NCBI GenBank assembly: GCA_035575035.1 | Contig: DATLYH010000191.1 | Span: 1-29,256 of the forward strand | DNA length: 29,256 nucleotides | From: DATLYH01 sp035575035 | GTDB lineage: Bacteria; Planctomycetota; Planctomycetia; Gemmatales; Gemmataceae | Reading direction: 5' to 3' | Shown: positions 8,023 to 15,528 of the stretch, piece after piece | How the letters are laid out: every line of letters starts with the position of its first letter | Numbering within the stretch: the stretch's first letter is position 1 | Position numbers and translations under genes: made by a program | The notes under the pieces: model-generated | Database searches by the model: none | What the model was told of the DNA's origin: nothing | The model's input: only the letters and a program-made list of their open reading frames with translations

Positions 8023-8453
8023 CCATCCTCCTGGCGGAGGACGACGAGGGGCACGCCAGTCTGGTGCAGCGCAACCTGAAGCGGGCCGGCATCGCCAACG
8101 ATGTCGTCCACGTCAAGGATGGCCAGGAGGCCCTCGATTTCATCCGCCGCGAAGGTCCCCATGCGTCGCGTCCCCTGAACGGGCCGCTTCTCTTGCTGCT
8201 GGACATCAAGATGCCCCGGGTAGACGGGATCGAAGTGCTCCGCCGGCTCAAGGCGGACGCCCGGACTGCCAAGATCCCGGTCATCATGCTGACCACGACG
8301 GACGACCCGCGTGAGGTCCAGCGCTGTTACGAGTTGGGTTGCAGCGTGTACGTCACCAAGCCGGTCGCCTACGACCAGTTCATTGAGGCCATCAAACGGC
8401 TCGGGTTATTCCTGTCCATTGTCAAGGTGCCGCGCGAAGACGAGCGCTCATAA
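8004..8453 (+). CDS. Single-domain response regulator (Rcp1-type receiver)
   Basis: A stand-alone receiver of 149 residues with no output domain. Acidic residues are in LLAEDDEGH (E12, D13, D14), the phospho-acceptor is D67 in LLLLLDIKMPRVDG, the switch threonines are in MLTTTDD (97-99), and the conserved lysine is K119 in VTKPV. The spacing between the beta3 Asp and the N-terminus is long, typical of the Rcp1/CheY-like subgroup that partners phytochrome-type kinases. It overlaps the kinase gene by 19 bases and is followed 12 bases later by the hybrid kinase gene, so it probably shuttles phosphate between the two kinases (inference) or acts by protein-protein contact. Confidence 0.92.
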   Translation: MVSEPLTILLAEDDEGHASLVQRNLKRAGIANDVVHVKDGQEALDFIRREGPHASRPLNGPLLLLLDIKMPRVDGIEVLRRLKADARTAKIPVIMLTTTDDPREVQRCYELGCSVYVTKPVAYDQFIEAIKRLGLFLSIVKVPREDERS

Positions 8454-8465
8454 GGGGGGGCGTCC

Positions 8466-10376
8466 ATGAGCGGAGCGAAGCAGGAAATGATTCTGGTCGT
8501 TGAGGACGACCCCGGCGTGGCCCTGCTGCAAAGGCGGCGTCTGGAGCGGGCGGGCTACGCGGTATGCACCGCCATCAACCCGGAAGAGGCGCTGGCGATA
8601 CTCCGGCAGTCCGTCGTGGACCTGATCCTACTTGACTACCGCCTCCCCGGCGACGTGGACGGACTCGACTTCTATGCTCAGGTGCGGGCGGCCGGCTACG
8701 ATGTGCCGGTCATCCTGGTGACCGGCTTCAGCAACGAGGCCACCGTGATCCGGGCGCTGCGGGCCGGCGTGCGCGATTTCGTCACCAAGTCGCCGGAGTA
8801 CCTCGACTACCTTCCCGAAGCGGTGGGGCAGGTGCTGCGGCAGGTACGCACCGAGCAGCAGCTGGCCGAGTCGGAGGCTCGGCTGGCCAGCATCATCAAC
8901 TCGGCCAAGGATGCCATCATCGTGGCCGCGGACGATCAGCGGATTACCCTTTTCAATCCGGCGGCCGAGCAGATGTTTCGCTGTCCGGCGGCCCAGGCCC
9001 TCGGCCAGCCCCTCAGCCGTTTCCTCCCCTGGCAGTCTGGTTCCGACTCCGGCAACGGCAGCCGGCCGGCCGAGATGCTGGCGTTCCCCCTTCGCGCGGG
9101 GAACCGCGGCGTGCGCGCCGACGGCCAGGAGTTCCCCCTGGAGGCGTCGGTCTCGTCGGCGCCAATCGGCGGACGGGAATTCTATACCATCGTGGTGCGC
9201 GATATCACCGAGAAGAAAAAACTGGAAGCCCAGCTCCTGCACGCCCAGCGCATGGAAGGGATCGGCATGCTGGCCGGCGGCGTGGCCCACGACTTCAACA
9301 ACCTCCTGACGATCATCACCGGCTACACCGAACTCCTCCTCCTGAACCCGGGCCAGGATGAGCAGTCGCGGAACCTGATCCAGGAGATCCGCCAGGCAGG
9401 CGAGCGTGCCGCCGCCCTGACTCGCCAGCTGCTCGCCTTCAGCCGCAAGCAGATCCTCACTCCCGTGGTGCTCGACCTCAATTCCCTGGTGATCGAGTTG
9501 GAGAAAATGCTCCGCCGGCTGATTGGTGAAGACATCGAACTGGTTAGCTCTCTCGACCCGGAGCTGGTGCCGGTCAAGGCCGACCCCGGACAGATCGAGC
9601 AGGTGCTCATCAACCTGGTGGTCAATGCCCGCGATGCCATGCCCACCGGCGGCCACCTCACCATCGAGACCCGCAACGTTGCTTACGACGTGTCGAATGC
9701 CCGGCGGCACCCGGAGGTCCGCTCCGGCCGCTACGCGATGCTGGCAGTGACCGACACCGGCTGCGGCATGGATGAGAAGACCAAGGCGCGGATCTTTGAG
9801 CCGTTCTTCACCACCAAGGAGGTGGGCAAGGGGACCGGCCTGGGCCTGGCCACCGTCTACGGCATCGTCAAGCAGTCCGGCGGCCACATTGAGGTCTACA
9901 GTGAAGTTGGGCTAGGCACCACCTTCAAGATTTACCTGCCCGGAGCGGAGGAAGGCGAGCCTTCCGGCACGTCAGCAGCATGCCTCTTCCCGGTTCCGCG
10001 GGGGACGGAGACCGTGTTGCTGGTCGAAGACGAGGAAGGAGTCCGGACGCTGGGCCGCATTGCTCTTCAGTCGCATGGCTACACCGTACTGGAAGCGCGG
10101 ACCGGGGAGGAAGCGTTGGCCGTGGCCCGACAGCACCAGGCCCCGCTTGACCTTCTGGTGACTGATGTGGTCATGCCGAAGATGGGGGGCCGCCAGTTGG
10201 CCGCCCTGTTGACCGCCGCGCAGCCGACGCTGCGGGTGTTGTACCTGTCCGGCTACACCGATGATGCCGTCTTCCGGCATGGCGTCCTGCCAGCGGGCGT
10301 GGCCTTCCTCCAGAAGCCGTTCACGCCGACCACCCTGGCCCGGAAGGTTCGCGAAGTGCTCGATGGGAAGAACTGA
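8466..10376 (+). CDS. Hybrid sensor kinase: receiver-PAS-HisKA-HATPase-receiver
   Basis: The soluble 636-residue protein contains, in order: receiver 1 (about 7-125; D57 in LILLDYRLPGD, K108 in FVTKSPE); a short coiled coil; a PAS domain (about 136-250, starting EARLASIINSAKDAIIVAADD and ending VVRDITEKKKLE); a HisKA domain with H275 in GGVAHDFNNLLTIITGYTELL, the NtrB-like form; a HATPase domain with VNARDAMP (386-393), DTGCGMD (430-436) and GKGTGLGLATVYG (454-466); and receiver 2 (about 515-633; D567 in LLVTDVVMPKMGG, KPFTP motif). It is preceded by a GGGGGG ribosome binding site and is last in the operon. No HPt domain or DNA-binding regulator is encoded nearby. Confidence 0.93.
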   Translation: MSGAKQEMILVVEDDPGVALLQRRRLERAGYAVCTAINPEEALAILRQSVVDLILLDYRLPGDVDGLDFYAQVRAAGYDVPVILVTGFSNEATVIRALRAGVRDFVTKSPEYLDYLPEAVGQVLRQVRTEQQLAESEARLASIINSAKDAIIVAADDQRITLFNPAAEQMFRCPAAQALGQPLSRFLPWQSGSDSGNGSRPAEMLAFPLRAGNRGVRADGQEFPLEASVSSAPIGGREFYTIVVRDITEKKKLEAQLLHAQRMEGIGMLAGGVAHDFNNLLTIITGYTELLLLNPGQDEQSRNLIQEIRQAGERAAALTRQLLAFSRKQILTPVVLDLNSLVIELEKMLRRLIGEDIELVSSLDPELVPVKADPGQIEQVLINLVVNARDAMPTGGHLTIETRNVAYDVSNARRHPEVRSGRYAMLAVTDTGCGMDEKTKARIFEPFFTTKEVGKGTGLGLATVYGIVKQSGGHIEVYSEVGLGTTFKIYLPGAEEGEPSGTSAACLFPVPRGTETVLLVEDEEGVRTLGRIALQSHGYTVLEARTGEEALAVARQHQAPLDLLVTDVVMPKMGGRQLAALLTAAQPTLRVLYLSGYTDDAVFRHGVLPAGVAFLQKPFTPTTLARKVREVLDGKN

Positions 10377-10653
10377 AGGATCGCTGCCCCGTCGCGAACG
10401 CTCCGGGCTCGGATAATACCCGTCGCGGACGCTCCGGGCTCGGATGATGCCCCGTACTAACCTGCCAAACCTGACCGGTCCCTACGTCCGTTATTTTTCC
10501 CCCATTGCAACGCCGGGAGCAGGGAGCGCCAGGGCCCTACTCTGACTTGGCCGTCGCACTCGGGGATAGAATCATCACAGCGGGCGCGCCGGCGGCGCGG
10601 TCGCCGCGGCCCCCGCCAGATCGGCGATCCTGACCGTCTGTGGAGCAGAGTCC
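10377..10653. other. Intergenic region after the signalling operon
   Basis: This 277-base gap carries the tandem 26-bp repeat (10387-10443) and then GC-rich sequence. A TAGAAT box at 10567-10572 could be the -10 of a promoter for the exported protein at 10654, but no -35 box at proper spacing is convincing. No terminator with a T tract was seen. Confidence 0.5.
10387..10443 (+). repeat. Two tandem copies of the 26-bp interspersed repeat (31-bp period)
   Basis: Units at 10387-10412 and 10418-10443 share GTCGCG, ACGCTCCGGGCTCGG and a following GGAT-AT segment, and differ at one or two bases. A third copy in the opposite orientation lies at 6072-6097, so the three-gene signalling operon is bracketed by this family. 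Confidence 0.8.
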
Positions 10654-11988
10654 GTGTCCATTCCCTCGCGTTCGTCGCTGCTGGTCCTGTCGTTCGTTCT
10701 CGCGGCCGGCCCGTCCCCCTGGGCGGAGGAGCCGCTGCGGCTGGTGGAACAGTTCCCGGTCGGCTATCAGTACCATGTCAGCAGCCGGGTCGAGTTGTCC
10801 GGCAGCGTCTTGCTCCCTCCGGAGAAGGACGGGGCTGCCCCGCGCCCCTTGAAGGTCAGCGGCGAGAGCGCCATCGAATACGACGAACGGGTGCTGGCCC
10901 TTGATGCCGCCGGCCAGCCGCAGAAGACCGTCCGCATCTATCGGCGGCTCGATTTCCGCCGCCGCGTGGGCGACCAGCCCCAGGAGAACACCCTGCGTCC
11001 GGCCGTGCGCCGGCTGGTGCTGCTGCGGCGTCAGAATGTCGAGGTTCCCTTCTCGCCCGATGGGCCGCTGACCTGGAACGAGATCGACCTGGTACGCACC
11101 GATGTCTTCACGCCGGCGCTGGCGGGGCTGTTGCCGGGCCGGCCGGTGCGCCCCGGCGAGCGCTGGACCGCCGCCGCCGCCGCTGTTCAGGAATTGACCG
11201 ACCTGGAGCGTACCGACGAGGGGAGCATTGCGTGCCGGCTGGAGCAGGTGACCACCCTGGAGAACCGCCGCCACGCCCGGGTCGCCCTCGCCGGCACGGT
11301 GCGCGGCACCAACGAGGACGGCCCCAACCGGCAGCAGCTCGAAGGGTATTACTTCTTCGACCTGGAGAGCAACCATCTCAGCTACCTCTACGTCAAGGGG
11401 GTCAACAGCATGCTCGACAAGGACGGCAAGGAGGTCGGCCGGCTGGAGGGGCATTTTGTGTTGACCCGGCAGGCCCACCGGCGGAGCCCGGACCTGAGCG
11501 ATGCGGCGCTGCGCGGCGTGGCGCTGGAGCCGGACGCGGACAACACCCTGCTGCTGTTCGACAGTCCGGAGGCGGGGGTACGCTTCCTCTACCCGCGGCG
11601 CTGGCGGGCGTCGCTGTTGCCGGGCCGCCGGGTGACCCTCGACGGGGCGGACGGCAGCGGCCTGCTGTTGACGGTGGAACCGTTGGCGAAGGTGCCGACG
11701 GGTGCCGGGTTCCTGGCCGAGTCACGCGCCTGGATGAAGGAGCAGAAGGCGAAGGAGTTGCGGGTAGTGCCTCCTCAGCGCTTGCAGGCAGCGCCGCAGG
11801 AGTTGGAGCACTTCGCGCTGGAAGTGGAGGTGTCCGGTCAGCGCGTGCTGATGGACTATTACGTGGTCCGGCAACCGTCCGGCGGCGCCACCCTGGCCGC
11901 CCGCCTGCTCCCGGCCGACCTGGCCGCCCTGCGGAAGGAGGTCGAGCGCATCGCCCGCAGCGTCACCATTACCGGGACGATCAAGTAG
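10654..11988 (+). CDS. Exported protein of unknown function
   Basis: The 444-residue protein begins at GTG (GAGCAGAG upstream) with a signal peptide (about 1-23, core SLLVLSFVLAAGPSPWA). I do not recognise the family. The N-terminal two thirds (about 25-280) is beta-rich, with segments such as YQYHVSSRVELSGSVLLP and HARVALAGTVRG, reminiscent of a lipid- or ligand-binding barrel, and includes FFDLESNHLSYLYVKG. The C-terminal part (about 290-440) starts LLLFDSPEAGVRFLYPRRW and ends with ALRKEVERIARSVTI, a layout like the PsbP/DcrB/Mog1-type fold; this is a tentative comparison. No catalytic motif, membrane anchor or Cys cluster is visible. It stands alone between two intergenic gaps of more than 270 bases. 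Confidence 0.75.
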   Translation: MSIPSRSSLLVLSFVLAAGPSPWAEEPLRLVEQFPVGYQYHVSSRVELSGSVLLPPEKDGAAPRPLKVSGESAIEYDERVLALDAAGQPQKTVRIYRRLDFRRRVGDQPQENTLRPAVRRLVLLRRQNVEVPFSPDGPLTWNEIDLVRTDVFTPALAGLLPGRPVRPGERWTAAAAAVQELTDLERTDEGSIACRLEQVTTLENRRHARVALAGTVRGTNEDGPNRQQLEGYYFFDLESNHLSYLYVKGVNSMLDKDGKEVGRLEGHFVLTRQAHRRSPDLSDAALRGVALEPDADNTLLLFDSPEAGVRFLYPRRWRASLLPGRRVTLDGADGSGLLLTVEPLAKVPTGAGFLAESRAWMKEQKAKELRVVPPQRLQAAPQELEHFALEVEVSGQRVLMDYYVVRQPSGGATLAARLLPADLAALRKEVERIARSVTITGTIK

Positions 11989-12340
11989 TCTTTCCGATCT
12001 CCCGGTTCAGCAAAAGATCCCGGGATTCTGCTTGACACCTCACGCCCCAAGCCGTCACACTAGGGAGGGTGGAGATGAGGGTGGTAGCGCTTCCTGCCCA
12101 AAGTATTGCCTTACGCTGATCCTCCCGCCGGAGTAGACCGCCGAGAAAGAACCAGCCGAATGGCGACATGCTCTGACCGGGGTGTCTCGTGCTCCACGGC
12201 AGGCAGAATGACTGACAGCCCACCGCTACCATCTTTTCACCCCGGCGTTTATTGATTTTGGAAGTCTTGCCCTCTTCATCCCATTCCTCGTTCCTCGCCG
12301 TCCCCACGGACCCGAGTGATTCCTGGAGGAGGTGTCAGTC
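11989..12340. other. Intergenic region before the first DUF1559 gene
   Basis: This 352-base gap has no supported gene. TTGACA at 12032-12037 is a perfect -35 match, but the sequence 17-19 bases downstream (CACACT / ACACTA) is a poor -10. A less GC-rich patch at 12240-12300 precedes the strong ribosome binding site GGAGGAGGTG of the DUF1559 gene. A long 5' leader is possible; no riboswitch was recognised. Confidence 0.45.
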
Positions 12341-13399
12341 ATGGCTCGCGGATTGAAGCGGAAGCGGTCGGGTGGGTTTACCCTGATCGAACTGCTGGTC
12401 GTCATTGCCATCATCGGGGTGCTCATCGCTTTACTTTTGCCGGCGGTGCAGAAGGTTCGGGAGTCGGCAAACCTGGCGACCTGCACCAACAACCTCAAGC
12501 AGATCAGCCTGGCCTGCCACAACTTCGCGGATGCGAACGGGAAGGTGCCCAATGCCTGGCTGCAGCAATGGAACGGGATAGGGCGGGACGGCACCAACTT
12601 CGGCCCCAACAGTCCCAACCGGGATGTGACGACGATGTGGCACCTCATTCTGCCTTACATCGAGCAGGACAACCTGTACAAGTTGGGGACGAGGGATAAT
12701 CCGCAGATCGTCAGCTGGAGTATGCGGCTGTGGTGCAGCTTCCCCCCGGTTGGTGGTGTCTCGGTGAAGTTGTACGTGTGCCCGTCCGACAATGGCCCCT
12801 TGACGACGGGCAACCCCACAAGTTTCAGCTGGGCGTTTAACGGCCAGACCACGCCTCCGACGGAGCCAGCCACATCGAACTATGCGGCCAACGTGATGGT
12901 GTTCGACCCGAGCATCAACCGCACCCTCCAGAATGCCATGCCCGACGGCCTGTCGAACACGGTTGTCGTCGCCCACCGGCTGCGGTGGTGCGATGCCTCG
13001 GTCGTGTGGGGGGGGCCCAATCAGGGTGCCTTCACAGGCTGGGCGATTCACCAGTTTCAAACTGGCAACACCCGGGACTCGGGTTACTTCGGCATGCCGA
13101 CCTACCATGCCCTGCGTTGCCCTGGGTTGCCGCCTAGTTCGCATTGCAATGTGACCCGGCAGAATGAGTTTGGCGTGCGGTCCGAGCGGATGGACTTCTG
13201 GCAGAGCAGCGCCGTCCCCTTCTACACCAACCCGCTCCGGGGGTTCTGCCAGCCGCATGTCCCGACCTCGCCGCACGCGGTGATGACATGTGCCCTGGGG
13301 GACGGGAGCGTCCGATCCGTATCGACCGGCATCACCGGCACCACTTGGCGGAACGCCTGTATCCCGGATGACGGCAATGTCCTGGGAGGCGACTGGTAA
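12341..13399 (+). CDS. DUF1559 protein with prepilin-type N-terminus (1)
   Basis: A 352-residue member of the large planctomycete family that combines a type IV pilin-like N-terminus with a DUF1559 domain. The processing site is GGFTLIELLVVIAII (G12, F13, with E17 as the pilin Glu), followed by the family block LIALLLPAVQKVRESAN and NNLKQISLACHNFAD. Near the C-terminus, where relatives have H-X9-DG, this protein has an eight-residue spacer (HAVMTCALGDGSV). The family is thought to form pseudopilin-like surface or secretion structures; no experimental role is assumed here. The start at 12341 is chosen because GGAGGAGGTG lies just upstream; a GTG at 12332 would overlap that site. The lipoprotein gene follows after a strong hairpin. 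Confidence 0.92.
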   Translation: MARGLKRKRSGGFTLIELLVVIAIIGVLIALLLPAVQKVRESANLATCTNNLKQISLACHNFADANGKVPNAWLQQWNGIGRDGTNFGPNSPNRDVTTMWHLILPYIEQDNLYKLGTRDNPQIVSWSMRLWCSFPPVGGVSVKLYVCPSDNGPLTTGNPTSFSWAFNGQTTPPTEPATSNYAANVMVFDPSINRTLQNAMPDGLSNTVVVAHRLRWCDASVVWGGPNQGAFTGWAIHQFQTGNTRDSGYFGMPTYHALRCPGLPPSSHCNVTRQNEFGVRSERMDFWQSSAVPFYTNPLRGFCQPHVPTSPHAVMTCALGDGSVRSVSTGITGTTWRNACIPDDGNVLGGDW

Positions 13400-13422
13400 A
13401 CCCTTCCGACATCAGGCAGCAG

Positions 13423-13448
13423 CGGCTGGGCCCACATGGGCCCAGCCG
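13423..13448 (+). terminator. Strong GC-rich hairpin downstream of DUF1559 gene 1
   Basis: A perfect 12-bp inverted repeat, CGGCTGGGCCCA and TGGGCCCAGCCG, with only CA between the arms, begins 23 bases after the stop codon at 13399. There is no T tract after it, so it may be a transcript-end stabiliser or an attenuator before the lipoprotein gene rather than a classical intrinsic terminator. Confidence 0.55.
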
Positions 13449-13477
13449 CGCCATTGCTGGGTAGACAGGTGAGAGAC

Positions 13478-13930
13478 ATGGATCAACGGTTTGTGAACGC
13501 ACGGCTGGGAGTCGGGTGCGCCCTGCTGGTTGCTTTGGTCAGCGTGGCCAGCTGCGGCGGAATCAAGCGAATCCCGACCAGCGGAACGGTCACCCTTGAC
13601 GGCCAGCCGATGACAGAGGGAGTCCTCCAGTTCATCCCCGATGCATCCAAAGGGAACAACTTGCGGGTGACTTGTTCCGGGCCGATCTCGAACGGGCGGT
13701 GGAATCTGGTGACCTCGGGGATGGAGCGGGCCGACACCGGGAGTGGGGCCCCGGTCGGGTGGTTCAAGGTGATCTACACTCATCCGAACGAAGGGAGCAA
13801 GGCGCCGGGCGCGTCAGCGACCCCCAAGGTTGCCGCCAAGTACTATCGGGAAGATACTACCCCGATCTCGATCGAGCTGACCGACCCGCCACCGCCCGAG
13901 GGTTACAAGATCGAGCTGACCAGCAAGTAG
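13478..13930 (+). CDS. Small lipoprotein of the planctomycete DUF1559-associated type
   Basis: The 150-residue protein has a lipoprotein signal ending in VASC (C26). The mature part (TSGTVTLDGQPMTEGVLQFIPD, then KVAAKYYREDTTPISIELTD) resembles small lipoproteins with a carboxypeptidase-regulatory-like beta sandwich that often sit next to DUF1559 genes in planctomycetes. The start at 13478 (GGTGAGAG upstream) is chosen because upstream extension to 13436 would run through the hairpin and bury the signal peptide. It probably resides in the outer or inner membrane facing the periplasm; its precise role is unknown. Confidence 0.85.
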   Translation: MDQRFVNARLGVGCALLVALVSVASCGGIKRIPTSGTVTLDGQPMTEGVLQFIPDASKGNNLRVTCSGPISNGRWNLVTSGMERADTGSGAPVGWFKVIYTHPNEGSKAPGASATPKVAAKYYREDTTPISIELTDPPPPEGYKIELTSK

Positions 13931-13948
13931 ACCCGAATTCATGGGTTC

Positions 13949-13995
13949 CCCTCTCCCCCCACAGGGGGGAGAGGGAGAAGAAGCCGCAAGCGGCT
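13949..13995 (+). terminator. Double hairpin after the lipoprotein gene
   Basis: A perfect 12-bp stem (13949-13960 with 13964-13975, loop ACA) made of C/T-rich and G/A-rich arms is followed by a short hairpin AGCCGC-AA-GCGGCT (13982-13995). They start 18 bases after the stop at 13930. A further C-rich tract at about 14006 repeats the left arm. The arrangement fits termination of the upstream unit, though the sequence may also be an interspersed repeat. Confidence 0.55.
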
Positions 13996-14168
13996 TAGGT
14001 TCTTTCCCCTCTCCCCCGCCCCCTCGTTGCACCTTCCCCACCCGGCCTCCCAGGCGCGAAGAGTCTGCTTGGTCCTCTCCGCTGCGGTTTCTGCTGTTCC
14101 TTCCCGCGCCGGTCAGGTACCATCGTGGCATCCCCATACCGACGATCCCGGCCGAGTTGAGGAGAGTC

Positions 14169-15497
14169 ATGAAACTGCTGCAAGCCTTTGCTTGCCTGCT
14201 GCTGTTCGCAGGCGGCGTGTCTGCCCAGGAGAAATACGACCTGCTGCTCCGCGGCGGCCATGTCATCGACCCCCGCAACAAGCTGAGCGCGGTTCGGGAT
14301 GTGGCCATCCGCGACGGCAAGATCGCCGCAGTGGCCCCGCAGATTGATCCGGCCCTGGCGCTGAAGGCCGTGGATGTCACCGGTCTGTACGTGACCCCGG
14401 GACTGATTGACCTCCACGTTCACGTTTTTGCCGGCACCGGCGAACGCCGTTCCTACGCCGGCGACTTCAGCGTCTACCCCGACGGCTTCACCTTCCGCTG
14501 CGGCGTGACAACCGTGGCCGACGCCGGTTGCGCCGGCTGGCGCAACTTCGAGCAATTCAAGGAACGGATCATCGACCGCTCCCGGACCCGCGTCCTGGCG
14601 TTTCTCAACATCGTCGGCCACGGGATGCGCGGTCCGCGATTCGAGTACGACCTCGACGACATGGACGCCAAGGCGACGGCCGAGATGGCCCTCCGCCACA
14701 AGGGAGTGATCGTGGGGATCAAGACCGCCCACTACGCCGGCCCGGAATTCACGCCGGTGGAGCGGGCCGTCGAGGCGGGCACGCTCGCCGATGTCCCCGT
14801 GATGGTGGACTTCGGCCGGGCCTACCCCCAGCGGTCCCTGGAGGAACTGCTGACGAAGAAGCTCCGCCCGGGCGACATCTACACTCACGTTTACTCCGGC
14901 CTGCGGGGCGAGCTAACTCCCGCGGGCCGAGCCAACCCCGCCCTTTTCGAGGGCCGCAACCGTGGCGTGCTCTTCGACGTGGGCCACGGCGCCGGCAGCT
15001 TTGCCTGGCGCGTCGCCGTGCCCATCGTCGCGGAGGGCCTCCTCCCGGACACCATCTCGACCGACCTGCACGTCAACAGCATGAATGCCGGGATGAAGGA
15101 CCTGCTGAACGTGATGAGCAAGTTCCTGGCCCTGGGCCTGTCGCTTGATGATGTAGTCTTGCGCTCCACCTGGAACTCGGCCCGCGCCATCCGACAAGAG
15201 CACCTGGGACACCTTTCGGTCGGAGCGCCGGCCGACGTGGCCGTGCTGCGGCTGGAGAAGGGGGCATTTGGCTTCGTCGACGCCTACGGCGCCCGCCAGC
15301 GCGGCACCCGGCGGCTGACCTGCGAGCTGACCGTGCGGGATGGGAAGGTTGTCTATGACCTGAACGGCCTAGCCAGCCCGGACTGGAAGACGCTGCCCCG
15401 GGATTACCGATCCGCGGGCGACCCCCGCTGGGACGGGACCCGGGATTACCGCCGCCGCCCGGAATGGCAGCTGCCACGGCTCCCGGACAAGGAGTGA
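14169..15497 (+). CDS. Exported amidohydrolase/deacetylase-family metallohydrolase
   Basis: The 442-residue protein carries a Sec signal peptide (1-19, ending GVSA-QE). It belongs to the amidohydrolase superfamily branch that includes EF_0837-type and D-aminoacylase-like deacetylases. Visible metal-site elements are PGLIDLHVHV (H83, H85), a candidate carboxylated lysine K185 in VGIKTAHYAG, H240 in DIYTHVYSG, and D299 in ISTDLHVNSMN. At the position where I would expect the strand-5 His, the sequence is VMVDFG (D214). Likely reaction: hydrolysis of an amide or acetyl-amino group on an extracytoplasmic substrate; the substrate is unknown. The start at 14169 follows GAGGAGAG; the open frame extends upstream to 13941 but through the repeat-rich leader. 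The SelA-like gene follows after 31 bases, almost certainly in the same operon. Confidence 0.9.
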   Translation: MKLLQAFACLLLFAGGVSAQEKYDLLLRGGHVIDPRNKLSAVRDVAIRDGKIAAVAPQIDPALALKAVDVTGLYVTPGLIDLHVHVFAGTGERRSYAGDFSVYPDGFTFRCGVTTVADAGCAGWRNFEQFKERIIDRSRTRVLAFLNIVGHGMRGPRFEYDLDDMDAKATAEMALRHKGVIVGIKTAHYAGPEFTPVERAVEAGTLADVPVMVDFGRAYPQRSLEELLTKKLRPGDIYTHVYSGLRGELTPAGRANPALFEGRNRGVLFDVGHGAGSFAWRVAVPIVAEGLLPDTISTDLHVNSMNAGMKDLLNVMSKFLALGLSLDDVVLRSTWNSARAIRQEHLGHLSVGAPADVAVLRLEKGAFGFVDAYGARQRGTRRLTCELTVRDGKVVYDLNGLASPDWKTLPRDYRSAGDPRWDGTRDYRRRPEWQLPRLPDKE

Positions 15498-15528
15498 AAT
15501 CGTAATCCTCACCATTGGGAGGCCACTG

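Noticed and set aside
8628..9887. 419-codon minus-strand open frame opposite the hybrid kinase
   Set aside because: It is antisense to clear receiver, PAS and kinase domains; long antisense frames are expected at this GC content.
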